Below, piece by piece: positions 33,103 through 41,239 of a stretch of DNA of 64,000 bases. The notes beneath the pieces were generated by a model. The model worked only from the letters and a program-made list of their open reading frames with translations, made no database searches and was not told the origin of the DNA. Origin of the DNA: Polynucleobacter sp. MWH-CaK5 (GTDB taxonomy: Bacteria; Pseudomonadota; Gammaproteobacteria; Burkholderiales; Burkholderiaceae); NCBI RefSeq assembly GCF_018687615.1, contig NZ_CP061299.1, forward strand, positions 977,433-1,041,432. Direction: 5' to 3'. The translations under genes and the position numbers were made by a program. Every line of letters begins with the position of its first letter. Positions within the stretch are counted from its first letter, which is position 1.

Positions 33103-34434
33103 TTATTCCTGTGGCTTCGGGTTTGGTGAGTTCGAAGGCAACACTTTGTTATTCACAATCAGTGGTGTACCGTTCTTCAACTTGAGCTGTCCGCTGGTGA
33201 CAACCGTAGCGCCCTCTTCAACACCTTTGAGAATCGCCACTTGGTCGCCACGTGTTGGCCCTGTAGTCACAAAGACTTGCTGGGCCTCAAGCGTAGGCTT
33301 GCCCTGCTTATCCTTCTTACCGGTTGGCTTGGCAATAAAGATTGTCGAGCCGTAAGGGTTATAAGTCACGGCAGTTTGGGGCAAAGTCAGCATTTTCACT
33401 TCATCACCCAGCTTGATATTCACATTCGCAAACATGCCCGGCAAAATCTTCTTATCTGGATTAGCCAATTGAGCTTCAATCTGAATATTGCGCGTATTGG
33501 TATCGACCTTCGGACTGACTGCAGTAATCTTGCCAGTGAAACTCGCATCTTTGAATGCGTCAGTCGTCACTACAATTTCTTGGCCCACCTGAATCTGCTC
33601 AGCATTGCTTTGGGGGAGATTGAAATCCACAAAAATAGGATCTAAGGTTTGAAGCGTGAGCAACTTATCACCTGGGTTAACAAACTGACCAGGATTAATC
33701 ATCACAATGCCCACACGGCCACTAAAGGGGGCCTTTAAGTTCTTTTTGGCAACTAAAGCCGTTTGTTGCTCTACCTGAGCTTGCTTGGACTTTGCGTCTG
33801 CTTTGCTTGTGTCAAATACGTTCTTACTAATCGCCTGAATCGCCAACTGCTGTCTATCGCGTTCATTAATGACCTTAGCTAAATCTGCCTGAGCCTTCAA
33901 TGAATTCAGTTGCGCAACATCAGAAGCATCATTCAACTTAATAAGTAGGTCACCTTCTTTTACATCCATGCCAGATTTAATAGGCACGGTTTGTACAAGG
34001 CCACCGATTTCAGTGCTGAGATCTACGCCTCTAAATGCGCGCACATTACCAACGCTAGAGAGCTTAGGCTGCCATGCAGTGGTCTCTACTACCATCGTGG
34101 AGACGGTTGCCGGGGGTAATCCCATGCCAGCAATGAAGTGCTTGATCATGAAAGTCTTGAGTTGATTAAACCCAAAGATCAAGCCCAGCAACAAAAATAC
34201 GCCACACAACATAATGGTCATGCGTCGACCCAAAGGAGTCATCGATTGCAATTTGGCGTTGACCTTACTGCGCAAGAAGCGTTCGCGTAAACGAAACCAA
34301 AAGCCTTTGACCTTTTCCCAGAGTGCAATAAGCCTCTCGCGCAGTTTCCACTCAACCGCCTTAGCAAGCATCCAAGCCCACAAGGCAACTGCAGCGGCAG
34401 TGACTTTGGTTTTAATTGTTTCCAGAAGTTTCAT
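33103..34434 (-). CDS. RND efflux periplasmic adaptor with N-terminal extension
   Basis: A 443-residue membrane fusion protein. The hairpin, lipoyl and barrel parts are typical: VSTMVVETTAWQPKLSSVGN, EIGGLVQTVPIKSGMDVKEG, NLKAPFSGRVGIVMINPGQF and DPIFVDFNLPQSNAEQIQVG. It is anchored by a TM helix at about residues 72-92 (MTIMLCGVFLLLGLIFGF). The roughly 70 residues before it are an unusual cytoplasmic extension, rich in Trp, Lys and Arg (ALWAWMLAKAVEWKLRERL). It overlaps the outer membrane factor gene by 23 bp. Confidence 0.9.
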   Translation of the reverse strand: MKLLETIKTKVTAAAVALWAWMLAKAVEWKLRERLIALWEKVKGFWFRLRERFLRSKVNAKLQSMTPLGRRMTIMLCGVFLLLGLIFGFNQLKTFMIKHFIAGMGLPPATVSTMVVETTAWQPKLSSVGNVRAFRGVDLSTEIGGLVQTVPIKSGMDVKEGDLLIKLNDASDVAQLNSLKAQADLAKVINERDRQQLAIQAISKNVFDTSKADAKSKQAQVEQQTALVAKKNLKAPFSGRVGIVMINPGQFVNPGDKLLTLQTLDPIFVDFNLPQSNAEQIQVGQEIVVTTDAFKDASFTGKITAVSPKVDTNTRNIQIEAQLANPDKKILPGMFANVNIKLGDEVKMLTLPQTAVTYNPYGSTIFIAKPTGKKDKQGKPTLEAQQVFVTTGPTRGDQVAILKGVEEGATVVTSGQLKLKNGTPLIVNNKVLPSNSPNPKPQE

Positions 34435-35959
34435 TTTGATCTTTGTTCGCTATGGCTTTTGGTTGAAAGGCTGGGCCGGTACGATTCCACCAGCCGCCGC
34501 CTAATGCTGCAAATAATGCTGCTGTGTCAGAGAATCGAGTTGCTTGCGCAGAAACCGATTTGACTTTAGCAATTTGATATTGATTTTGATAATAGAGAAC
34601 AGCCAAGTAACTTGCAGTGCCCAACTTATATTGCTGCTGCACTAACTCTAAAGTTTCATAGGCGTAACGCTCTGCGTCTGATGCAGACTTCAACGCTTGG
34701 GCACCGGTCTCTAGAGCGCGTAAGGAATCTGCCACTTCTTGAAATGCTTTGAGCACAGTTGCTTGATATTGATAAACTGCTTGCTCATAATTAGCAATGG
34801 CGCCACGGCGTTGTGCCAATAACTGACCACCCTGAAACAGCGGTTGGAAGATGCCGCCAGCAATGGACCATAGAGTGGCGTTCGGCCCAAACAAAGCTGC
34901 ACTAGTGAGTGCCGCAGATCCAATGGCGCCCGTAATATTAAATTGTGGCAATAAATTAGCGGTAGCTACACCTACCAAAGCATTCGTCGCCTTGAGTTGT
35001 GCTTCTGCCGCACGTACATCTGGACGTTGACGAACAAGACTTGAAGGTACTGACAGTGGCAACTTCTCTGGTAAATGTAGAGACCTCAAATCAAACTTAG
35101 TGATGTTGGCATTACTAGGCAACTCACCCACCAAGACCGCTAACTGATTGCGCGCAAACGAAAGATTGCGTTCGTAAGTAAATAAATCTACTTGCGAGTT
35201 AGACACTAAAGTTCTTTGTGATGTCACGTCTACTCTTGAGACTGTGCCAATGACTAATTGCTTTTCGGTAACTTCGGCTAAATTAGTTTGCGCCTTAAGA
35301 ATTTCTTCTGTGGCTTGCATTTGTGCGCGCAAAGCTGCTTCACGCACAGCGCTAGTGACAATGTTGGCTGTCAAGGAGAGATATGCGCCCTCCAACTGAA
35401 ACTGAGCAATCTCTGCTTGCGCTCTCGCACCCTCAACTGCTCGGCGCGCACCACCGAAAACATCTAGCTTATAAGTGACGTTTACAGAAGCGTTATAGAG
35501 GTTGTAGGTATCTGAACCATATGGCAAGCCATAAATAGCGGAGGGTTGGAGCTGACGAACTACGCCACCATTCAAACCAATCGCTGGAAAATACTGCCCA
35601 CCAATTTGTGCACTGACATTTTCTTGGCTAGCGCGCAGGGCCGCATCAGCTGCGCCTAAATTTGGGTTTTGCTGCAAAGCTTTTTTGATCAATACATCAA
35701 GCTCTGGAGACTTAAATAATTCCCACCACTGAGCCTCAATATCCGCACCCTCAACAAACTCTTGATCAGTACCGCCTGGAACACCAGGCGCAGTAGCTAG
35801 TTTTTTAGAAAGGGTAGTCTCGGTATAGGTAGAGGTATTAGGAGCATCAGGCTGCTTGAAGTCAGGGCCAACGGCACATGCAGAGAGAAACCCCGCGGAT
35901 AACAACGGAAGCCAACGCAAAATAAAGAATTCTTTTGAACCAAACATGTACTGTGACAA
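34412..35959 (-). CDS. outer membrane efflux factor (NodT/OprM family lipoprotein)
   Basis: A 515-residue TolC-like channel. The signal sequence ends in lipobox LSAC followed by AVGPDFKQPDAPN, the classic NodT start. Two OEP repeats are seen: QWWELFKSPELDVLIKKAL early, and RQRPDVRAAEAQLKATNALV in the middle. It gives the outer membrane duct of the tripartite pump. First gene of the operon; MFGSKEF at 35947 is an alternative start. Confidence 0.9.
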   Translation of the reverse strand: MSQYMFGSKEFFILRWLPLLSAGFLSACAVGPDFKQPDAPNTSTYTETTLSKKLATAPGVPGGTDQEFVEGADIEAQWWELFKSPELDVLIKKALQQNPNLGAADAALRASQENVSAQIGGQYFPAIGLNGGVVRQLQPSAIYGLPYGSDTYNLYNASVNVTYKLDVFGGARRAVEGARAQAEIAQFQLEGAYLSLTANIVTSAVREAALRAQMQATEEILKAQTNLAEVTEKQLVIGTVSRVDVTSQRTLVSNSQVDLFTYERNLSFARNQLAVLVGELPSNANITKFDLRSLHLPEKLPLSVPSSLVRQRPDVRAAEAQLKATNALVGVATANLLPQFNITGAIGSAALTSAALFGPNATLWSIAGGIFQPLFQGGQLLAQRRGAIANYEQAVYQYQATVLKAFQEVADSLRALETGAQALKSASDAERYAYETLELVQQQYKLGTASYLAVLYYQNQYQIAKVKSVSAQATRFSDTAALFAALGGGWWNRTGPAFQPKAIANKDQNETSGNN

Positions 35960-36091
35960 ATTTCCTTTTCTACAGCAGATATTTGAACATACTTTTCTAA
36001 TCCAGTCTGTGTAAAGCCTTAATTTAACTAATGAATTTTTGCACAGCTGAGTGTAGAAGTCAAACGGATTTTTTAGGCTACAGCCACATTC

Positions 36092-36955
36092 TTAGTGGGT
36101 AATTTTTCCAAAACCACCGCTATTGAAATCTTGCATTGCCTGAGCAATTTCTTCTTTGGTATTCATGACAAATGGGCCGTAACCCACTATGGGTTCATTA
36201 ATAGGTTCGCCACTCAGCAGCAAGGCAATGGAGTCTTCCAGCACATTCACTTGAATATCTTGACCTTGATTACTAAACATCAGCATCTGAGCATCTTTAG
36301 CAAGCACGCCCTCACCCGCCTCAACGGCGCCCCTCAGCACAACCAGGGAAGTATTCCAGCCCTCAGGCACAGGAATAGTTGTTGAGCCCTTCTTCAACTT
36401 CAGGTCAATCACATTGAGAGGAGTAAAGGTATTGGCTGGCCCCGTATGGCCATCAAACTCTCCAGCAATAATGCGCGCTTGTCCTGTGCCACCCTTTAAA
36501 TCAATCGTAGGAATCTGTTTATCCAGAATGGCTTGATAGCCTGGCTTGGTCATTTTGAGCTTTGCTGGCAAATTCACCCACAACTGCACCATATTTAGAG
36601 TGCCACCTTTTTTGGCAAAGTCTTCAGAATGAAATTCTTCATGCAAGATGCCAGAGCCGGCCGTCATCCACTGAACATCTCCAGGGCCAATCGTGCCACC
36701 CTGACCTGTGGAATCTTTATGCGCTACTTCACCTTCATAAACAATGGTGACCGTCTCAAAACCACGATGAGGGTGTGAGCCCACGCCCTTACGCTCAGTT
36801 GTTGGGGGAAACTCTGCTGGACCTGCATAGTCCAGCATCAAGAATGGACTCATTTGCTTGCCGAGGTCTTGATAAAAGAACAAGGTGCGCACAGGAAAAC
36901 CGTCGCCTACCCAGTGACCTCGATCATTTCCTTGCAAACCAACGAGTTTTTTCAT
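36092..36955 (-). CDS. pirin family protein (bicupin)
   Basis: A 287-residue pirin. The N-terminal cupin has GVGSHPHRGFETVTIVYEGE with the metal-binding His pair, then HKDSTGQGGTIGPGDVQWMT and ILHEEFHSE. The C-terminal cupin follows, with a FVMNTKEEIAQAMQDF end. Pirins bind Fe and may act as quercetinase or regulator; the role here is unknown. It lies 30 bp after the WrbA-like gene, so probably one unit with it and MarR. Confidence 0.88.
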   Translation of the reverse strand: MKKLVGLQGNDRGHWVGDGFPVRTLFFYQDLGKQMSPFLMLDYAGPAEFPPTTERKGVGSHPHRGFETVTIVYEGEVAHKDSTGQGGTIGPGDVQWMTAGSGILHEEFHSEDFAKKGGTLNMVQLWVNLPAKLKMTKPGYQAILDKQIPTIDLKGGTGQARIIAGEFDGHTGPANTFTPLNVIDLKLKKGSTTIPVPEGWNTSLVVLRGAVEAGEGVLAKDAQMLMFSNQGQDIQVNVLEDSIALLLSGEPINEPIVGYGPFVMNTKEEIAQAMQDFNSGGFGKITH

Positions 36956-36985
36956 GATTCCCCCAATTTCTTTCAGATAAAAAGC

Positions 36986-37543
36986 TTACTTAGCCTTTAC
37001 TTCAGCGGCAATCTTGGCAATACGCTCACCATAGAGGCGTGCTGTTTCTAAATCGCCCACATTTACTTCATCAGCACTTGCGTCTGAAGGTGTCTGCATC
37101 ATCGCGCCAGCAGAAGAGCCAACATAGTTCACATCATCACGCTTCGCAGCCTTGGAGTTTGAAGGCATCAAACCAGTACCAACCCAAATACCTGAATGCT
37201 GCATTGCTAGAGTAAAGAAGTAATGCAAGGTGGAATGCTTATCGCCGTTCATCGTGGCAGAATTTGTAAAGCCACCGAATACTTTATCTTTCCACTGTTG
37301 TGAAAACCATTGCTTAGAAGTAGCATCAGCGAACTTCTTAAACTGCCAGCTCACAGTACCCATATAGGTTGGCGAACCAAATACGATGGCATCAGCAGTA
37401 TTGAGTGTTTCCCACTGCGCATCGCTGATATTACCTTCGGCATCAATTGCTACTAAGGTGGCATTCGCACCTTTGGCGAGGGCTTCAGCTTGTTTAACAG
37501 TGTGACCATATCCACTATGAAATACAACAGCTACTTTAGTCAT
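36986..37543 (-). CDS. flavodoxin-fold NAD(P)H-dependent oxidoreductase (WrbA-like)
   Basis: A 185-residue FMN-binding protein: VAVVFHSGYGHTVKQAEALA phosphate loop, then IVFGSPTYMGTVSWQFKKF and KVFGGFTNSATMNGDK. The length and motifs fit the NQO type or WrbA-related reductases, which give two-electron reduction of quinones. It follows the MarR gene with only two bases between stop and start, so the regulator probably controls it, as in many MarR-quinone reductase pairs. Confidence 0.85.
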   Translation of the reverse strand: MTKVAVVFHSGYGHTVKQAEALAKGANATLVAIDAEGNISDAQWETLNTADAIVFGSPTYMGTVSWQFKKFADATSKQWFSQQWKDKVFGGFTNSATMNGDKHSTLHYFFTLAMQHSGIWVGTGLMPSNSKAAKRDDVNYVGSSAGAMMQTPSDASADEVNVGDLETARLYGERIAKIAAEVKAK

Positions 37544-37545
37544 GA

Positions 37546-37971
37546 TTATTTCCTTTGAAAAATTGATTTAACTTCTTTTAAAACTGTCACCGCTTGTTCA
37601 ATTTCTTTTTTACTTAACTTCCCGAAAGCTTTGCCTAGATATTCCACATGCTCCGGAAATATCTTCTTAAATAATTTGTCGCCACTTTTGGATAAACCAA
37701 TCTTGTAGCTTCGTCCATCATCAGCATTGATAAACTTTTCAATGAGGCCTTTGGCCTCCAGTCGCTCCAGAACGCCCGTCATGGTGCCTTTGGAAACAAG
37801 CGTCTTATCCCCCAGTTCCTTGCAAGTCATCGGGGGCTGATTGCCTAGCGTCGCAACAATATCGAACTGAGTGGTTGTTAAGCCTATCTCTTTGATATGC
37901 GCTCCAGAGTACGCTTCAAAGGCTTGATAAGCCTGAACCAATTCCTTAACTAGCGATAGGTGATTCATCAA
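37546..37971 (-). CDS. MarR family transcriptional regulator
   Basis: A 141-residue winged-helix repressor. The core is FDIVATLGNQPPMTCKELGD, then KTLVSKGTMTGVLERLEAKG and the wing DDGRSYKIGLSKSGDKLF. It is the first gene of the unit with the quinone reductase and pirin, and should respond to quinones or oxidants by analogy. A dyad with TAGTAC/GTACTA arms upstream is the likely operator. Confidence 0.88.
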   Translation of the reverse strand: MMNHLSLVKELVQAYQAFEAYSGAHIKEIGLTTTQFDIVATLGNQPPMTCKELGDKTLVSKGTMTGVLERLEAKGLIEKFINADDGRSYKIGLSKSGDKLFKKIFPEHVEYLGKAFGKLSKKEIEQAVTVLKEVKSIFQRK

Positions 37972-37995
37972 AGTACCTCAATTTAGTCTGTATGC

Positions 37996-38022
37996 GTACT
38001 ATTTTAGTACTAGCTCGTACTA
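37996..38022. promoter_or_regulatory. candidate MarR operator
   Basis: Two overlapping dyads: GTACT/AGTAC (37996-38000 and 38006-38010) and TAGTAC/GTACTA (38005-38010 and 38017-38022). They lie 25-51 bp before the MarR start. Confidence 0.5.
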
Positions 38023-38124
38023 ATAACAAGGCCCTACAGATTCAAGGGAATAAACCCAGATAATTGGCTTACGCCCAGGTTAATGAAATTACTTGGAATT
38101 TTGAGGTGAATCACCCCAGAGAAA

Positions 38125-38665
38125 TTACTCGACCGTAACGCTCTTTGCGAGGTTGCGTGGCTTGTCAACATCGGTACCTAGGGCACAAGCGGTGTGATAC
38201 GCCAGTAGCTGTAATGGAACTACATGGAGGATTGGGGAAAGTTTGCCGTAGTGCTCAGGCAAACGAATCACATTGATGCCTTCGCTACTAGTGATCTCGG
38301 TATCTTGATCTGCAAAGACATACAGCTTACCGCCGCGGGCTTTGACTTCCTGCATATTGGACTTGAGTTTTTCTAGCAAGTCGTCGTTAGGGGCAACTGT
38401 GACTACCGGCATCTTCTCTGTAACGAGTGCAAGAGGGCCATGCTTTAACTCACCTGCTGGATAAGCTTCAGCATGAATATATGAAATCTCTTTTAACTTA
38501 AGTGCGCCTTCAAGGGCAATTGGGTAATGCATGCCGCGACCCAAGAACAAAGCATTTTCACATTTAGCAAATGCAGTACTCCAAGCCATGATCTGTGGCT
38601 CAAGCGCTAATACCGCATGCAAAGCTTTTGGTAAATGGCGCAAGTCGCGCAAAAGCTCTTTTTCT
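38125..38665 (-). pseudogene. glmS: glmS 3' fragment (glucosamine-6-phosphate synthase isomerase domain)
   Basis: About 180 residues of the C-terminal SIS domain: [20 protein letters not shown], then [20 protein letters not shown], then [19 protein letters not shown] and the end NLAKSVTVE, typical of GlmS. The glutaminase domain and first SIS domain (about 430 residues) are missing. The 5' end is fused to an unrelated AAA-ATPase fragment near 38650-38672. It cannot make active enzyme; the cell must have an intact glmS elsewhere. Confidence 0.9.
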
Positions 38666-40003
38666 TGCATTCAATTCAAACAATATATTGAGGATATATA
38701 AAGCTCTTTTCTCCCCCTGGCTAAGAACCTGAAGAAGTAGGCTTCGATCGACTTCCCTTGCATCCTCACCATCTCTGAACATGAATGAAATTTGAGGTGA
38801 TGTACCTTTCAAAATTACATCTTCTTGATTGATTACAGCCAAATTGAAGGGAACGGTAAACCTGCTATTAAACTGAATGACTACCTCTTCCCACTGCGTC
38901 CGCTCAGATCTTGCAGCCTCAATAGAACGCTGCATCACTTCTTTTGCTAACTTGTATTGGGCAATAAAGCCCCTAGTCAAATCTTTATGTGTACGCAAGT
39001 AAGCAAGCCAAATGCTTTTTTGAAACTCAGGATAGTTAGATAATTCAGAAACTACATCCTTGTTGTCTAATAAATAGTCTCGAAATTCACGCAGCTCCTT
39101 TGTTGTGAGTTTTTTATCAATTTCATTAAATTTTTTATTCAACTCATCGTCAGAAAGGATTTTCTTTTTTTCCTCATCAATCCTGCCGGCCAACTCATCT
39201 GAAGTCTTAATCTCCTGCTTATTACCACCGTTATTTAGATTAATTGAATGTTTAGCGTTAAAAAAACCATTTTCAAGTAGATTTTTTTGAATAGTAGTAG
39301 CGTGGTAGTAGTTGAAATTTTTGGAAAGAATTGGTGAATTTGCTACTAGTTCATTGTATTTTTCAATGTATTCGTTAAGCTGATTCTTGATAGCGCCAGA
39401 ATCAAGAAGGGTTATAGTTTTATCGTTGAAAATGCTGGCATAGCTAAGTTTTGAAAATCTCTCGTTTGGCAGCGCATCCAACTCGCCTTCTAATGACTCA
39501 AGACACTCAAATAAAGAGCTAGACTTAAAGCATCTAACTAACTCACCTTCCGGGGTCATATTTCTACCGGTTAATCCAGATATCTCCTTTAAAGCTTTGA
39601 GTAGGTCACTTCTTTTCTCATCAATGCTATCTAAGGCTGCGTCGTAGCCTTTTTTTATCTCCGCATTTACTAAAAGCAAAGATGTTTTTGTAGATGCGTA
39701 ATTTTGTTCATACGGCTGAATTACAAGAACGGACTGAGCACCCAAATCAGCACCATCCTGATCTTTAATTTCTCTTATTGATTTTCTATCCTTGTTAATT
39801 TGGTCACTAGAATCTACGCCGTTAACCAAATCAATAAATGTTTTGGCTAGCGATGTTTTCATAAATCCATTTGGCGCATAAATCGAATACGCCCTAGATT
39901 TTTCGAATATAAATTCATGGTTAAGACTGCCAATTCCATAGCAGTTTTTTATATTTAGAGCTACTTTTTTCAATTTAATTCTCGCTTTTATGACCTTATT
40001 CAT
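38650..40003 (-). pseudogene. AAA-family ATPase, 3'-truncated (Walker A and signature present, Walker B lost)
   Basis: ATG 40003 (MNKVIKARIKLKKVALN) is preferred over the GTG at 40012. The protein has the variant Walker A APNGFMKTSLAKTF, a long coiled-coil middle (DELAGRIDEEKKKILSDDEL) and the ABC signature VLSQGEKRALYILNILFEL. After NARKRA the reading passes into glmS sequence, so the Walker B Asp and the end are gone. SMC-like ATPases of this build often sit in defence islands; that role is inference. It is the last gene before attR. Confidence 0.7.
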
Positions 40004-40012
40004 ATTAACCAC

Positions 40013-40324
40013 TGGTCAACTCTTACGCCAGCTATTCCTATGTTTTTAAGAACTATTTCCACTGTGATTTATAAGTTTTCTAAGTGCTATGGTTTAACTG
40101 ATGCAACGGCTTGTCTAATGGCTTGGAATTTTTGTAAGAGCTCCTTGCTGTAAACAAATGCAGCAATTTATAGGCGTTAATTTACGTAAACGCGAATTTA
40201 GTAATAGACTCTCGACAGTTTTTAGTTACTCCGTTGAAGCAGCGTTTTAGCGCACTTCATAGCGCACCGAGGTTTAACGGGCGTAACCGCTTGTATTAGT
40301 TGGGGATTTTTTAAGGATCCTTTG
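40013..40324. other. right-end island region with imperfect repeats
   Basis: A 312-bp non-coding stretch. It contains two imperfect direct copies starting GGTTTAAC at 40091-40138 and 40271-40316 (share GGTTTAAC..G..AAC.GCTTGT and a trailing ATTTTT), and the candidate arm-type pair at 40247-40267. Probably attP-arm DNA of the element. Confidence 0.5.
40247..40267 (+). repeat. candidate integrase arm-type sites, right end
   Basis: TTAGCGCAC (40247-40255) and ATAGCGCAC (40259-40267), spaced 12 bp, match the pair 63 bp inside the left end. This pair ends 58 bp before the right att core. Confidence 0.45.
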
Positions 40325-40370
40325 CTGTTAATCCGTAGGTCCCTGGTTCGAGCCCAGGTCGAGGAGCCAA
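40325..40370 (+). repeat. right attachment repeat (attR core)
   Basis: 46 bp identical to 14575-14620. It contains only the tRNA 3' part from the anticodon loop on, so it is not a functional tRNA gene. Confidence 0.95.
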
Positions 40371-40376
40371 ATAAGA

Positions 40377-40410
40377 AAGCCTCTGAATGAAAGTTCAGAG
40401 GCTTTTTTCT
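40377..40410 (+). terminator. original terminator of tRNA-Asn, displaced by the island
   Basis: An 11-pair stem AAGCCTCTGAA/TTCAGAGGCTT, loop TGAAAG, then a T tract. It begins seven bp after attR, so before integration it ended the tRNA transcript. Confidence 0.85.
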
Positions 40411-40512
40411 TGCCCTAACCCCTGATAATCAATAGCCATAGAGCCCATTCATAAAGCGGGTTGAAGGTGTTACATTAAGAGAATATTTCAACTAAAACAC
40501 CTAGGAAACTCC

Positions 40513-41106
40513 ATGACCGCACAAAAAATCAGCATAAGCTTATTAACAGCCTCTCTTCTTGGCCTATCTTCATTGGCAGTGGCTCAATATGACTACCCTG
40601 TTGATAAACCAGTTGCCGGAGCAGCTGCGGGTGAACTTGGTCAAATTTATAGCGGCATCGTGACAAAGATTGATGCTAAAAATCGTGTTGTGACGTTTAA
40701 AAGCAAAGAAGGTTTATTGGACATCGTTGCTGGCCCTGAAGTTAAGAACTTTGCCCAGATCAAGGTTGGCGATCGTTTAGATGTTCAATATGCATTGGCT
40801 GTGGCCATTGAATTAGTTAAAACCAAGAACAATGATGTGCGCGGCCGTGAAGTGACAACAGATACACAGACAGCTCCAGCTGGTTCTAAACCTGGTATGG
40901 TTACAACCAATATTGTTAAAACAACAGCGAGTGTTATAGCGATTGATCAAAAGAAACAAATCGTGTCACTCAAAGGTCCTAAAGGCAATGTGGTGAATGT
41001 CAAGGTTGAGAATCCAGCCCTCTTAAAAGGCATCACCACCAAGGATCAAGTGTATGTGACTTATGCTGAAGCAGTGGCTGCAGTGGTAAGCGCACCTAAG
41101 AAGTAA
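40513..41106 (+). CDS. secreted protein with two internal repeats, uncharacterised
   Basis: A 197-residue protein with a signal peptide (cleavage near SLAVAQYDYP). Two related modules are seen: SGIVTKIDAKNRVVTFKSKEG with ...VGDRLDVQYALAVAIEL, and ASVIAIDQKKQIVSLKGPKG with ...KDQVYVTYAEAVAAVV. These are small OB-like beta domains, similar to DUF5666-type repeats. It is probably periplasmic. First core gene right of the island, ended by a strong terminator. Confidence 0.72.
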   Translation: MTAQKISISLLTASLLGLSSLAVAQYDYPVDKPVAGAAAGELGQIYSGIVTKIDAKNRVVTFKSKEGLLDIVAGPEVKNFAQIKVGDRLDVQYALAVAIELVKTKNNDVRGREVTTDTQTAPAGSKPGMVTTNIVKTTASVIAIDQKKQIVSLKGPKGNVVNVKVENPALLKGITTKDQVYVTYAEAVAAVVSAPKK

Positions 41107-41153
41107 CTCAAAGAGCTCTAGAAACTCTTCCTGAGCTTTCTACTGTTGTAATA

Positions 41154-41184
41154 AAAAATGCCTCTGAATCTCAGAGGCATTTTT
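41154..41184 (+). terminator. rho-independent terminator
   Basis: The stem AAAATGCCTCTGA/TCAGAGGCATTTT with loop ATC and a T tract lies 48 bp after the secreted repeat protein. Confidence 0.9.
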
Positions 41185-41239
41185 GTTTTTATTAATTGCT
41201 CTTATTAACTTCTTGTTAACTTCTTTTTTACCGACCTAA

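Noticed and set aside
38000..38130. Tn7-type insertion site downstream of glmS
   Set aside because: glmS is truncated and no tns gene or Tn7 end is present; the following gene is an ordinary marR.
38600..38660. C-terminal end of the AAA-ATPase reading into glmS DNA
   Set aside because: The last ~20 residues (after NARKRA) are an out-of-frame translation of glmS, not a real protein tail.
14621..40324. Insertion sequences or transposons
   Set aside because: No DDE or serine transposase and no typical terminal inverted repeats with target duplications were recognised anywhere in the island.
40325..40370. Second tRNA-Asn gene
   Set aside because: Only the part from the anticodon loop to the CCA is present; the 5' acceptor strand and D arm are missing. 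It is the att repeat.
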